From: Gigaspora margarita
Lineage: Eukaryota > Glomeromycota > Glomeromycetes > Diversisporales > Gigasporaceae
Assembly (NCBI GenBank): GCA_009809945.1
Contig: WTPW01000354.1
Coordinates: 47,281 to 111,280, forward strand
Direction of reading: 5' to 3'
Length of the DNA: 64,000 nucleotides
A model generated the notes under the pieces. The model ran no database searches, was not told where the DNA came from, and was given only the letters and a program-made list of their open reading frames with translations. The position numbers and the translations under genes are program-made. The stretch's first letter is position 1. Every line of letters starts with the position of its first letter. Below, one piece after another: positions 26,513 through 40,490 of the stretch.

Positions 26513-27540
26513 GACCTGTCATAAAAATCCCAACTTAGGTCACCCACAAATGGTCACTCAGGTCACCTGAGTGAACACTAAGTAGTAGAAAAAATTTGGC
26601 TATGGGTTACCTGCAGATGGGTAACCTTAGTTACCAGGTGATATAAAAAATTTATCTATGAGTAGTCATTAAAACTACAGTCTAATCTTAAAAAAGTAAA
26701 TTTTTAAAAAAAAGTAGATTAAAAAAGAGAAAACCAAATTAAAAAAGTTGCCTTAAACAAAGATCTAGCAATAATTTTTAATTTGTTGATCAGCTCATAT
26801 TATTAGGTTTAATTATGGAATATTGTGGAAGTGTTTATTAGAGGGTATTGTCTAAAACTATCTAATAACACTTCTAACTACTCTAAACTATATACAACTA
26901 TCAATCAAGACTTCTAGTTTCTTAAATTGGCAGGCAGAAAAAATATAGAAAATTTGGTCAGGGTCTCAAGATTCACAGTGTTTTACTGCAGTAATTTTGG
27001 GTACTAAGTTAAGTATTTTTTTTTTGTGCTTTATTTCATGCTCTTATTTCTATTTCAATTAATGACCTCTGCTCTTGTATATTTTAGGCCTGGTTGGAAT
27101 TCTTGGATTTCAATTGTGAACTTTGTTTACAATTTATATGACTATGAGAAATAATACGATCCAATTGTTTGATAAATAAAGTAATCAATAATAGAATTAG
27201 GGTTCAATCAATGTTTAGTATTTTTAAGAAAAGGGTTAATAAAACTCCTGGCTTTTAGCTATATATATTTTGTTAGCCCAAATTTAGCCCAAAGTCTTAT
27301 TTTCTATAATGGCACTCATATACAGTAGCTGTAGTAAAATAAGTAAAATTAATATGTACATATATACAATATAGCCTGTATATATAGTTTATAACAAAAC
27401 TATACAGGTCACCCATATGGGTAACCTGCAGGTTGACCCACAGGTGACCTGCAAATTGACTATCTGAGTGGGCCAAATTCAACTCAGATCACCTGCTTAC
27501 TCACAGGTAACCCAGGTGATACTTACTTGGCCCAGAAACT
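26513..27540. repeat. Region with inverted GGTCACCTG/CAGGTGACC motifs
   Basis: Both ends carry clusters of AGGTCACC and GGTAACC motifs in opposite orientation, suggesting a degenerate TIR element of about 1 kb. The ends are not well defined. The minus ORF 27297-27482 is within the right cluster. Confidence 0.4.
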
Positions 27541-28249
27541 CATTTTTATATTAAATTTACTAGCATGTTTGACAGAGTTACTAATAAATTTAGTATCCAA
27601 ATGATAACAGATTTAAGTTTTATATTATAGTAATAGCAATTTACAAATTTATCAAACATTCCATAAGATATAGGTGAACAATTATAACTTTTTCAAATGT
27701 CTATTGTATAATATGTGAAATATAAAATAGTGTTTAATAAAAATGACAGTCATTTGAGTTTAACCAATTATTAGTTGTATGTAAAAATTAAAATAGTTGA
27801 ATCAAACAGTCATTCTAAAGCTTACTATAATTATTTAATACTGTTAAATAATCATTATTAAATCAGTGTTGTTAATTGGACAAGGGCAATTTAATTTTTT
27901 AATTGGACAGTTTTGGTCATGTCCAAAACTGTACAAAATTGTCCAAAATTTTCCAAAAAAATTTTAAACTTTAAATTAATAAAATATAAAAAAAATATTT
28001 AAAACTAAATATAAATACTAAATTTTTATTTGATATATAATATAAATTTATATTTGGTTAGTTAATTTTATATAAACAAGCTAAATTAATTTTACTGGTT
28101 AATAATTTATATGCTTTTTAATTTTTATATTAAATCTAAAATTTTAAATTATTATAAAATTATAATATTTTTAACAAATTTAAATAAAATATTTGTAATA
28201 ACTATAATTAAATATTTATTAAATCTATAAATAATTTATAATAATTTAT

Positions 28250-28765
28250 GTTCTCTGGGTCAATAGCATAGCAGTTATGCTCTGAGGATACAAATCGCAA
28301 GGTTGCTAGTTCAATTCCCCCAAAGGCGAAATAAGAAAAAGCTAGCTGATTAGGGAACTAAAACACTGTGGGAAGACAGGGACCCAGGACATCACACAGA
28401 CGGACTTAATTGGGCAGCCATTATTTCAAATTTGTGGCTGTGAAGAAAATCGTGCTAGAACCCAAATTGGTATAACCGAAGTCACAAGACGTACTGAGAG
28501 GCCAAAGTCTAAAAAGATACTTCAAGAACTCGTAGCGCAGGCTAGCAACCACCATCTGATGATCTGAGGAATTAGCTTCAGTAAGTTGAAGGCCCGAGAA
28601 GAGGAAAACAGTCATTGCGGCAGTTGGATCTGGGCACCATAGAGCAGCCGGGTGAGCCTCAAGTGCAGAAAAAGGAGGGGTCGAAAGCAGTAGTTGGGTA
28701 CCTTAGTATATAGTAATATACGTTCCTTTAAGACATTGGGGCAGGATTGCTGTAAAAAAAAAAAT
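28250..28765 (+). mobile_element. SINE-A copy (tRNA-derived retroposon)
   Basis: The head at 28256-28325 resembles a tRNA gene, with A-box-like TAGCATAGCAGT and B-box-like AGTTCAATTCC. About 420 bp of body follows and it ends in an A-rich tail at 28753. A second copy lies inverted at 52.67-53.18 kb. A SINE would be transcribed by RNA polymerase III from these boxes and mobilised by a LINE. Confidence 0.75.
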
Positions 28766-29239
28766 TATAATAATTTATATTATTTTATTTTTAATACAAG
28801 AATATATTAATTAAAAAATTTTACTAATAAAAACAGATTACATATTATTTTTTATTATTTTTTATAATTATTTAATAAAACTTTTGGTATTTCTATACTT
28901 TTTTTATATCTATACCCAACCCCTGCAATAAAATAATCTTATATCTTAATAATATATTGGGCAGTATTGTTATGGGACAGCTTTGGGCAATGATTTGAAC
29001 CATTTTGGAAAATTTTGGATAATTAAATAAAGTAAAATTACTTAAAATTTTAATAAGATAACCTATTTTAATTTTAACTAGAATATGTTTAGTATCTAAA
29101 AAAATATAAAGTTATATATTTTTTAGATAAATTTATTAATTATTAAAGTCTGACAAGCTTTGGGCAATCTTGAACATTTGGACAATTTTGGATGTGAACA
29201 AGCCAAAAAAGGCTATAAACAGCCAAAACGTACAATACT

Positions 29240-29830
29240 ACTATAAATTACCATGCAAGATACCATTGAAAAAAGTTTAAATTACATGATTTACACATCA
29301 CATGATGTATAAATAAGTATTTTAAAAATTGATCTACATTATTTGTCATGCAGGATTAGAGTGTCCAGAATTATAGTGATGAGGTAAATTATGCGAGCTA
29401 GCGAGGTTGGTTATGCAATAGAAGTGAAATAAATTTAAAATTATGCGATCAATTAGGTTGATTATGCGATTTTTATTATATGTAATTAATTCTTTTAGCT
29501 CTGTTTTTCAGAATTTTTCAGTCATTCACCAAAAATTTTACCTTGACTATGCTCGTAATTTAAGTTCATTTATTTTCTACATCAGACCTTTTTGGGACCT
29601 ATATTCTATCAACACTCTGTTATCTAAATTTACAAATTTAAAGCTTGCTAAATGAAGTTAATATATTCCCAACAACCAATCAGATTTTATCCACATGATT
29701 TATGCTTTTTCTGCTTGTTTATGAAAGCATATGTGATGCGAAAAATAGCAAATTATGCACATAATATCATATCACATAATCCTGGACACCCTACGCAGGA
29801 AAGCTTGCATGGTAATTTATGATAATATTG
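29240..29830. mobile_element. Nested inverted-repeat element
   Basis: Outer inverted ends TATAAATTACCATGCAAG (29243) and its inverse (about 29808). Inner inverted pair GTGTCCAGAATTAT (29369) versus ATAATCCTGGACAC (29777). Two elements, one inside the other, is the simplest reading. The ORF 29443-29655 lies inside and shows no domain. Confidence 0.6.
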
Positions 29831-30563
29831 GGTGTTCATAGATTATATACAACAAAACTGTATATAGGATTATATAAAAACCAATTATCAGAGATTTTCT
29901 GTATAATATTAGCAATTATTGCATTTTGTAATTGAAATCAGCATTTATATAACTTGTAAAAACTATACTTCTTTGGATGTAATTTGATATATAGCTTTAA
30001 TTATATAAAATCACAAAGTAAAATTTTAAGAAGATTAATAATAAATATCTATAAACAGAACTACAGAGTGAAATTTGTATTTTCACTAATTAAGCCTATT
30101 AATTTATTTAAAACTTTTCTCAACTACTTAATTAAAACTTTAATTAAAATATTTTTAGAAAAAATAAATATGCAATATAAAAAAAGCTATAAATTTGTAG
30201 TTATAAGAATTATAAACCAATTTGTATTGTTAAAGTTTTTGAAAAAAATAAATACAACCTGTGCATTTAAAAAAATATTAACCATTTTTATATATATAAT
30301 TTTTTAATTACAGTGGCCTATTATATTATTATAGACTCTTTTTGAAAATTTATTATAAGCTAAATAAAAAAAAATATAAAGCTAAAAATTGTACAAAATA
30401 TTACTTAAATCTAAAGCTTTTAAATAAAAAAAAAAGTTTGTAAAATTCTATATAGTACATTTTGAATTAATTAAGTTTAAAAAATTTTTAGTTTTTTTAT
30501 TTGTATGATTTACTAGTTTTTATTATAGTTTTAGTATAAATATAAAAATTAATTTTAAGAGTA

Positions 30564-31210
30564 TGGTGACTTAGAGAAGTTGTCAAGTTGTCATTCTCCA
30601 AGATGCAGATTAAGATTCAAATCCGATCAGCAATGCTTTGCAAAAATAGACCTGCATTTGGTAACTTGTTTTTTGTTAGTAGTTGAATATATAACCTGTG
30701 TCTTGTTCTACTATCTAGAATAGGAGCTTTTAGGCATAAGTGTGACATTATACTAACAAATTCAAGAAACTGGAGAAATAAAAAACCTATTTGGCAAGTT
30801 CTAAGCAAGAAGGTAGTAGGATGATCTCTGACAGTGTTACCAAAAAGTTCAGTACTAGGGTTAGAACAAACCTTACAAGGGCAGTATAAGGAAGCTATAG
30901 CAGTTTAAGGATAATCCCTGACTGCAGGTATTGGTTAATGCTGTTGTGCCCAGTTTCTGAAGACCATCTTGGTATATGAATTAGAACATACTAAGGTTGA
31001 CAGGCTTATTGAGAATAACTTAGTAATCATGGTTTGATTAATGGGTAAATATTGATAAATGAAGCATAGATCAGAGTGTTTCAAATAGGCAGGTCCTATA
31101 GTCTTGGTCTGCAAGTATGGTAGCTAGTGTAGAACCTTCGAGCAAACTACTTAAATTAGGCATCAAAAGTGCACATGTGGCTAGTTGTACACTTATTAAT
31201 ATAAAAAGTA
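30564..31210 (+). mobile_element. SINE-B copy (tRNA-derived)
   Basis: tRNA-like head GGTGACTTAGAGAAGTTGTC followed by B-box-like GATTCAAATCC. The body matches the inverted copy at 1.44-1.81 kb, and the 3' tail (GTAGCTAGTGTAGAACCTTC onward) matches 8.94-9.0 kb in inverse. It lies inside a larger TIR element (30.31-32.30 kb). Confidence 0.65.
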
Positions 31211-31835
31211 TTATTAATATTTAATAAAAACCTCTGCCCAAGTAAATGGCTATTAGGATCCTGAAATATCTACAAAAGGATAAGGTTTTACAAAAATTAC
31301 TAAATATAAAAGGATATGCAAGAAAAATACTATAAAAGGAAATAATCTGCACAAAAAGGCTAAAAATAAGCAAACTAAAACCCTACCCTTCTCTATATAT
31401 TTCAGGGTCCTGGCCATTAAATATAAAAAATATAAAATAAAAAAAAAATAAAATAAAATTTAATTTTTAGTATATATAACTTAATTTTTTATTAAGTAAA
31501 CTAAACTTAATTACTAAGCAAAATTTGTTTAGTATAAAAAATTATATATATTTAAAAAATTTTAATTTTTCAAAAAAATATTAATAAAATTACTAAATAT
31601 AATAATAATTTACTACATTTTAAAATTTTGTTGATTTTAAATTTAATAAGTTATTTTTATATTTAATAATAATCTTTAGTTCAAAATTTTTAAAAAGTTT
31701 TTAAAAATTTGAAATTATATGTAATTTATTGTACTGAACAAATTTCTCATAATAATCATATTTAGTTTATTTAATAAAAAAAAATTTTTTTAATATATGG
31801 TAATTATATAGCTAGTTTTTTAAAAATGGATAATG

Positions 31836-32075
31836 TTATTTGTAACAGCCTGTTACACACTTATTTGTAACAGCCTGTTACACACTTATTTGTAACAGCC
31901 TTTATTTCTAACTCAAAATTTTACTAAGACAGCACCTATTGCACTTCTAACAAAAAATGATCCTCTTGCAATTCTTTATTAATTTTGATTCTAACCCTAA
32001 TCTAATCCTATTTTAATATTAATGTGGCCTTATGGGCTGTTACAAATAAGTGTGTAACAGGCTGTTACAAATAAG
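31836..32075. mobile_element. 240 bp MITE with repeated ends
   Basis: The left end carries TTATTTGTAACAGCC three times, the right end two inverse copies. The interior contains CTAACCCTAATCTAATCC. Confidence 0.8.
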
Positions 32076-32485
32076 TTTTTTCTTTAAAAATTACTAATTT
32101 CATACAAGTATAATATTACACAAAGTTGTATAACCTTAATTAACTTAAAAACTACTATATAGAATTTTACAAACTTTATTTTATTTGAAAACTTTAGATT
32201 TGAATAATATTTTATAAAATTTTTAGCTTTATATCTTGTTTATTTAGCTCAATATAAAATTTTTAAAAATGCCTATAATAATATAGTAGGCCACTGTAGT
32301 TAATTAGAGAAAATCATTTAAAAATCTGTTTTATTAGAATTTTATATAATACTATATGCAGTTTGATTTTGTAGTATATCAAAAAACACCCAACTAAATA
32401 CCCTATATATCATTAAGATAGAACTTATTTTATTATAGAGGTAGACTATAAAATAAAAAGGGTATAAAAAGATTAGATAACTTAA

Positions 32486-32757
32486 TAAATTGGGCTGCCG
32501 TCAATAGAAATCAGGCAGATTTACATTTGAAAAAAAATTAATACTTTAACTTTCACAGCTCATATTGTGATAAATTTTAAAGCTATCTTGGTGATTTAAT
32601 ATTCAAAAGAAAGCTAAATTGTAAGCTTTCTTTTGAATATTAAATTATTAAGATAACTTTAAAATTCTTAAGATATAAGCTGTGTAATTTAAAGTATTAA
32701 TTTTTTTTCAAATGTAGATCTGCCTGATTTCTATTAATAGCAGCCCAATTTACAAAT
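32486..32757. mobile_element. 272 bp near-perfect palindrome (foldback/MITE)
   Basis: Arms of about 130 bp meet at AAAGCTTACAATTTAGCTTT-like sequence around 32614; the outer end is AAATTGGGCTGC. It could form a long hairpin RNA if transcribed. Confidence 0.85.
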
Positions 32758-33151
32758 TTAAATTAAATATTTTTATAAAATTTAATTAAATAATTTATAA
32801 ATTATTTATTAAAGGTTTTAAAAAATAGTGCATCATGTACTATAGTGCACACTATTATATTTCTTAAAATTTTATTAGAGTAACCCTATTGTATTTTTAA
32901 TAAAAATGCTTCTCTTATAATGTTATCTTAGTTCTATTTTAAATTAATATAATACTAACTCTAATCATAACAGTAACCTTTAATATTCTAACCCATAATC
33001 CTAACCCAACAACACTATTAAGGCAGTGTAGTACATTTTGGCTATCTATAGCCTTTTTTGGCTTGTTTATATCCAAAATTGTCCAACTGTCCAAGATTGT
33101 CCAAAGCTTGTCCAGCCTTTAATAATTAATAAATCTATCTAAAATATATAG

Positions 33152-33677
33152 GGGGCATCCATAAATAACGTTATGTACCCCTACATAGTAGCTCTTGACC
33201 CCCCTCTACTATATAAAAAAGTTTTTAAAAATCCATATGGTTATATATAAAATTTTACATAAACTTGAAAATATAATGACCCAGTGATCCAATTTGGATG
33301 ATTTTGGTACCATTCGATTCGTCTCTATGTGACGAATCCAATGGAACCAAAATCATTTCATTTGGACCACTGGATCACGTTTTATTAACGAAATTCTACT
33401 GATTTTATAGTAATTTTATAAGAAAACATAATAACCAATAGTATTTCGTTAATAAAACGTGTTCCAGTGATCCAAATCAAATGATTTTGGTACTATTCGA
33501 ATCCTCAAGATGGTTCGAATAGTACCAAAATCATACAATTTGGACCACTGGATCAAGTTTTAGACAAATTTTTATAAAAAAATTGCATTATATTGGGGGA
33601 ACCCCCCCTACATATTGGAAAATCGTTATATTTTGGGGGACCCCCCCCTCAAGCATAACATTATTTATGGATGCCCC
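33152..33677. mobile_element. 526 bp TIR element with internal palindromes
   Basis: TIR GGGGCATCCATAAATAA at both ends (inverse), with AT-rich flanks that may be a target duplication. The inside has repeated, mutually inverted TCCAGTGATCCAAAT and ACCAAAATCAT segments, suggesting another element within. The ORF at 33583-33837 runs across its right end and is not a gene. Confidence 0.75.
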
Positions 33678-33679
33678 AT

Positions 33680-35560
33680 ATATATATATATTTTTAGGTG
33701 CTAAACACATTCCAATTAAAATTAAAATAGGCTATCTTAATAAAATTTTAAGTAATTTTACTTTATTTAATTGTCCAAAATCGTTCAAAATTGTCCAAAT
33801 CATTGTTCAAAGCTGTCCTATGACAACACTACTATAAAGGTGCACCATGGTGTACAGTACACCAAATTATAATTTTCTTTTATTACAATATGAAATAATT
33901 AAAATACATACTAGTTAACTATTAAAATTCTAGTAGGTCTTCTATATTTGTTCTATATAGATATGATTGCTTACTAGTAAACAATTTCTAAATATTGCCA
34001 ATTTAACTCTGATTATTAACAGATTTTTGCAATAATAGATCACTATTTGTTATATAAATAGTACAGATTATATTAATATTGGTTATCTAATTTGTATCAA
34101 ATAAATTTGATAAATATATATATATTTTTATATTACAAAAAAACCAGATACATGTTATAAGAAACTGTGTATATTAAAAAAAGCCAGATATATATAGAAG
34201 CTTATTAGTAAAAAGGGGCTAAAATTATTAAGTAAAATTTTTTTAATCTTAAATTAAACTATTTTAATAACTATTAAAATAAATTTAATAATTTTTTTAT
34301 TTTAATTATATATAGATATAAAATTAAAATAAAAAAAAGTTATTAAATTTGATTTAACAGTTGTTGAGATATTTTAATTTAAAATTTAAAAAAATTACAA
34401 AACTTTTTTTAGCCCTTTTTTACTAATAAGTCTCTATATTCAAGTTTTAGACTATATTATATAATATTATATATATTTTATAGTATTTGCTCTTTATTTA
34501 TATTTATTTACATATCAGAAAATTTTAACACAACTCTTTCTAATAATCATTTGGACCAAATTTCCTATTGAAAAAAACAAAAAGTTTTTTGTTAGAGCAT
34601 TGTCTGTACTTGGTGTACAGTAGGATAACACCAATATATAGTTTTTAAAAGGTTAACTTACTTTTGGGGGCTCCTTTTTATATTTAGCATGCAAGCCAGA
34701 AGTGCTTTTATAAGATAACTGGCAGGCTGCCCTTGTACAAGAAATTTTGGTAGAGACCAAAGTATTGTACCTTCATTGATGAAGTAGCTTGTAGTAAAAC
34801 AAAAGGAAACACCAAAAAATGAGTTTTATCTTTCTATACCTTCCTTCAAATTTGTTTTCAGTGCCATCTTTTGCCATTTTGGACTTTTTGAAATTTTGCC
34901 AAAAAGTGGGCATTCTAGCTTATTCTCTTCAAAAAATTGGCAGTGTTTACACCTTTCAAATTAGGAATACATCTCCAGGTTAGAACCAGTACTATCACAA
35001 GTAAGTTTGTGATCATATACAATAAACAATAAATAATATGTTAGGAATCTGGAAGGCACGTAAAGAAATTTCTTATCTTTTTTGATATAATTTTCTTTTC
35101 TTTTATGTACATATAACACTATAATATATTGTACTTATGCAGTATTATATAATTTTTATCAGTTTTTTTAGTAATTAATAATAAAATCATATTAATTTTG
35201 ATGCAAAATAATTCAAACTATCTATATATTGTGATCACTGGAAAATCATGATAATTTCTATGCAAACTAGCTCATCATTAATCACATACAGTAGCCATCA
35301 TATTGCAATAGTGATAAATAAAATGATATAATATAAAATGAATTGTAATGAGAGACAGTATAGAATAGTTAATTAGAAGTAAAATAAATTAAACAAAAAA
35401 TAAGGCAAGTTAGCTCACTTAATAATTATAAAAAAGAATGAAATAATAAAATTTTATACATAATCTGAAGTGTATAAAAATCTTGTCCAAAAAAAATTGT
35501 AATATAACACTACAATAACAAATAAAATGTGTAAAGACTATAAATAAAAACCAAGCAAAG
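33680..35560. other. No gene seen
   Basis: A 34.20-34.43 kb segment forms an inverted repeat (AGCTTATTAGTAAAAAGGGG versus inverse at 34410), probably another foldback. The rest is unassigned. Confidence 0.5.
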
Positions 35561-36225
35561 TTCTACGAAATAACGCTCGTGGACGTTATTTAGAAAATCG
35601 AATTCTTCAAAGATAGTTTATGTGGTATTGAATTAGTGTCCATTTACGTTCTGAATTAACGCGCAATAGCATATCATAGTTGGAAAAATGATATACAGAC
35701 GATCTTCCATAAATGCATCCTTTTATAAGTGCACTTCAACGCATCTTCTTTTTTAAGTGCACTTCACACATACTTTCTTTCTATAAGTGCACACATCATT
35801 TGATCTGCCAATGTAATGTAACATTATATGTAGATTTCATACCATAAGTGCGCATTCCGTAAGTGCACTTATCCTAATTACATGCATTTATAGAAGGTTG
35901 TTCAAAAAAATCAACACTTATTTCGAAATAACGCACATGGGTCAATTATTGCGATTTGCAAAAATGATTTATTTTTGATCAAAAAGTGTAGATCGTCGCT
36001 CACCTATACAATCACCTGATTGTTGCCCCATTGTGTGATTATTCTAAGTCAAAAATTCAATATGAAAACATTATTTTCATAATCTTTGTTAGGCTTAGTT
36101 ATACTTGCTAAAAATCGGTTTTTACAATCGCGCAAATGGGCTACAATCATTGCGATTGTAAATGCGTGCAGTGATCTAAAAATTTGATAAAAATAAATCA
36201 TTTTGCAAATCGCAATAATTAACAC
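35560..36225 (-). repeat. Inverse copy of the 18.8 kb repeat plus a foldback
   Basis: 35.70-35.95 kb is the inverse of 18.80-19.2 kb. 35.94-36.22 kb folds on itself (TTATTGCGATTTGCAAAATG versus its inverse at 36195). No gene. Confidence 0.6.
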
Positions 36226-36359
36226 GCAGATGGGTAATATGAAATCGATGAGAATTGGCACTACAGTAAAATTTTATAATTAATATGTAACAGCCTAGTA
36301 TACAGTAATAGTGCGATACCGCACATTCTTTTCTAACTTACTTTAAATAACTCAAGCGT

Positions 36360-37037
36360 CTAGTATAGTTGTTAGACGTAATCTTGAGTTTGCGCTGACG
36401 AAACACGAAACCTAGTTTCGTCTTTCGTCAACTAAAATCTCAAATGACGAAATAACGAAACTGACGAAACTGCAAAGGGTGACAAACTAATAAAAGATGA
36501 TGAAACTAATTATATAATATATAAGTAAGGGCGCTGTTTGCTCCCTACATTTTATGTTCAAATGTTCTGCGTCATTTCTGAGTTTACGTCTATTATGAAT
36601 TGACACGTGCTATTTCTCGATTTCACCGATCGATCGTGAAATGACCCAGGTAATAATTACTTATTAATAATTACATTGAAAGATAACTCTTTTATTGTTT
36701 GATGCTTCAATTTTTTATTTTTTTAATCATTATATTCAGATCGATCTTTATCGCCTTGTATTACATATTTCTTCTTCAACACTTTATTGATTCCAAGGAT
36801 ATGGCTTCGCGACTCGTGAAACGTTAAATGAATGTCTATTCACTGCAACCCGAAATTCATACATTGAGTAGTTAATGTTCTTTGTAACAAAAGAACTGCA
36901 AAGAATCAGGAATAACTTTGGGACGTTTGTTATGTCGAAAATTTTATGAAATAACCTGTGCTGCCCACCAGGCTAAGCATGACGGTCATGAAAAAACTGG
37001 AAAAAGGAAAAAGGCAAAATTATGTTTTTTTTGTTTT

Positions 37038-37076
<39 letters not shown>

Positions 37077-38662
37077 ATTATTGTTATTACCGTATAGACG
37101 CGAAATAACGCGCAGGAGTGTAATTTCGATTTTCGCCCTAAATTAAGCTTAATTCAGGCCAAAATTCGAAATAACGTCCCTGCGCATTAATTAGAACTTA
37201 TACAGTATTATTATTAGAATTAATATATTTGTAGTCATAGGCTACATGTAGACAGTTCACAGTTAGGGGTATAAAATACGCGGAGTTTTACTATAACTTT
37301 AATATAGTGATGGAATGCTAAACATTTCTGACAATAAGGAAAAATTATATAATAAAAAGGAAAAAAACTCTTAATATCTTGTGATTTACACAATCGATTT
37401 TAATGATTTTAACATTAAAATCGGCCTAGTGGATCATCAGATATAGGTATATTTGTCCTCACTACTATATGATGTAAAACAGAATGTAAACAAATAATCG
37501 TAAAGAAAATTGCCTAAATCTCACGATCTGCTGGGCCGATTTTAATGCTTCAGCTACCATTATGCTCGTAATTTTCTCATCGACAACGCTAGTTATGCGC
37601 ATAAGAGATGTTACTTAATACAAAATCGATTTATCCTTAGGGAGATGCCGAATTCCAAAGAAGGCGAAAATTACATATTTAATATATCCGCAGTTTATTA
37701 TGGTTTTCACGAATTAAATTATAAAAAAAAATTCTAAATAATATATAACATATGTTTATTTATTTATAAGTTTGGCACAATGCAATTACGCAATTACCTT
37801 ATATGGGAACCTCCACAGCAAAAGGTGGCAATTTCTCGAAGAATTAGAGTAATAGACATAATTTTTACAAAATTACGGAATGAAAATTTTTGGTTCATTG
37901 CCACCTTTTGCTGTGGAGGTCCCCATATAAACTTAATATTGATGTACGTTAATACAAGAATGCCAATTAATAATGCTTAATGTAAATTTCAGAGAGCCAA
38001 ACTCGATATGTCAATACCATAAATTCTAAAGTTTTCATTTATAACTTTTTACGCTAAGTATTGCTTACTAGAAAATTATTTAAAAATTTTGAATTATTAA
38101 TTTGAATTATGAAGTTAAACGTTATTGCCATGTCTTAAAATGTGAAAAATTTTTTGAATCTATAAATTTACTAAATTCATCATAATACGTCTATATATTT
38201 ATCTGTTTATTATTTAAATATTTTGTTTATTTATAAATTCTATAATCAGCTTTTTAAAAAACTAAACATACAGACCGAGTTATACCTATATACATCTCCA
38301 GCATTAAATAAAAACAAAGAGACTCAATAATAATTTGTTGTTTTTTTTTTAAGTATATAAAAAAATTTAGGTATTGTTAATAGCAAAACATAGATTTTCA
38401 GTAATTATTTTTTTGTTTAGTGGGAGAATTAGGGTTTCGTTATTAACATAGATTTTTGGTAATTATTTTTTTTTTTTTAGCATGAGCGCTAGGGTTTCAT
38501 CATTTTGAGTATAGGGTTTCGTCATTTTAGGTTTGAAGTTTCGTCTTTCGTCAGAAGAATTTGAGGTTTATCTTTCATCAAGGGTTTCATCTTTTTGGGG
38601 CTTAGGTTTCGTCTTTCGTCATCATGCAAAAAAGGTTTCGTCTAACAACTATAGTGCCTAGT
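36360..38662. mobile_element. 2.3 kb TIR element with TTTCGTC subterminal repeats
   Basis: Perfect 15-bp TIR TATAGTTGTTAGACG at 36364-36378 and 38639-38653. The right 250 bp has many TTTCGTC / TTTCGTCA motifs and the left 120 bp their inverses (GACGAAA). A T run at 37040-37071 and a 132-bp palindrome are inside. No transposase; non-autonomous. Confidence 0.7.
37799..37930. mobile_element. 132 bp MITE
   Basis: 34-bp TIRs (33 identical) beginning TTATATGGGAACCTCCACAG; nested in the 2.3 kb element. The ORF at 37780-37980 is its translation. Confidence 0.9.
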
Positions 38663-40490
38663 TTTACATTCATATAATTTAAGATTACAGTACTGCATAT
38701 GTCGGGTTGAGCGAAAATAAGGTTCATCGATTGGGTAATTATTTGTGATCAACATAATAATTGAGCAAGTACCTGGTATACCAGGAACGGAGTGAAGCGA
38801 AGTGCCAGAAACAGAGTGAAATGAAGTTACCAGGAACAGTGAAACAAAGGGTATGGCTTAGTCAAGAAAGAAATAGTATACGTTCCCAACAATCTAATTT
38901 CCGATTGGTCAGCATGATCATAATTGTCACATGTTGCATATTCTTCACGACTTATGATGTCAAACACTAGATTTGTCTTGATCATTTTAAAATAATTAAT
39001 GCTAATACTAAATATGTTATATATGATTCGATAAAAAAAATTTATTAGACTTTAGATTATTATTTGCGCTGATCATTTTTCGAAATAACATACCTCAACT
39101 TTATTCTCGCTCGGATTTCATATTAAACACTCTCTTTATTAGAGATTATGAAGATACATAATGGGTAGTGCTCCATTCCATCACTTTCTCTTCTGCTATT
39201 ACATACTGTGCTCATAACAACTCTATGTACATGCGATTATATCACGTGACGAAGCATAATTGAGGATCGCCAATTTGGAAGCACGAGCCCACGCTATGGT
39301 GCGGCGCATTCAACTCGTTACACATGACAACATGACAACATGCAGGGCGTTAGGTGCTAGGTGCAATGAATGAGAGGGCGGGAGGGATGGAAGCCAGATT
39401 ATAATCGGGCATCGAAGAGAACAAGTGACAAGACAAGCGAAGTAAGAAAGCACTGAGATTCACCATTTACTCCCACATGTATCTTTATAATCTCTGCGTA
39501 TCTATAATCTCTATCACATGCATCTATAATCTCCATTGCATACAATCATATGCTATTACCTTTTTCATATAAGCCCCAATTTCATATAAGCCACAAATCA
39601 GGTTATCCTCGCGATAATAACTCTAGTGTGACTATCGTCAACGCATAGAGCTATTTAGATGCATTACTTTAACGTAATTAGTAAAATTTTTTAGAGTTGA
39701 TACATACTGTATCACAGAACGCACTTGACTTAATTTTTGACAAAGTATATTTATTAAAGATTGAAAATCTCAAAATGTTTGCAATTTATAGTTATATTAT
39801 AATCAGATCCAACTAGTATTTTTGAAGTTTAATAATTCATATGAAAAAACTTGCACGTATAATAAATATACCCATAAATAATCTTTGTTTTATTATGCTC
39901 TTAGAACAATACTATATTTCTCTATTAGACTTTCACATAACAGCACATATCTACGCATTATTTTAAGCACTGATGCGACTCATGTATTTGAAAATTTCGA
40001 ATCATTTTTGAAATGAATAAATATATAGTACTGTAGTAATGTCTATAGATGTCAATTCAGTTAGATTCAGATGCGGTATGATAAATATATGATATAACAT
40101 CATGTTATCTTGAGACGCGCGAGAAACATTTGCATGATTTTTTTATATAAGTTTAAATATTTTACATAATTTCTATATTAAAAAATATACAAAAATCGAC
40201 ATAGTATTCTATATAACATTTATCTAAAGTTGCAGATCAAATAATCGTCGAAATTACCATGATCTCATGACACACGGCCCGAAATAAGCGGAACATTGAA
40301 TGAGCAGATCTATTAGTGCTGGGTTTACATAATACATACAAGTAATCTCCAAATCAAAGTGAAAAAGACTTATTTTGTAATATCCCTACAAGACCCTACA
40401 TGGGTGCCTAAATTATTGTTGAAAAACCATATTTTCGGCAAACATTTCGGCATTGCGAAATTTTTTAGATGAAACCCTCTGAAATAACTA
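38663..40490. other. No gene seen
   Basis: Contains CCAGGAACGGAGTGAA-type end motifs near 38775 and 38830 and a relatively GC-rich patch at 39.24-39.44 kb without an ORF of note. The 69-codon ORF at 38761 is made of the repeat motif. Confidence 0.45.

Larger units (their letters stand above)
30312..32303. mobile_element. ~2 kb TIR element, related ends to 14.6-17.45 kb
   Basis: TIRs begin CAGTGGCCTATTATATTATT (left) and CAGTGGCCTACTATATTATT (right, inverse), then continue for over 100 bp. It contains a SINE-B copy and a nested MITE. Confidence 0.7.

Noticed and set aside
28256-28325. Functional tRNA gene
   Set aside because: Only A- and B-box-like motifs; it does not fold as a standard cloverleaf by eye and is the head of a repeated SINE.
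29984-30307. 107-aa Lys/Ile/Phe-rich ORF
   Set aside because: A+T-driven composition, no signal or domain, runs up to the end of a TIR element.
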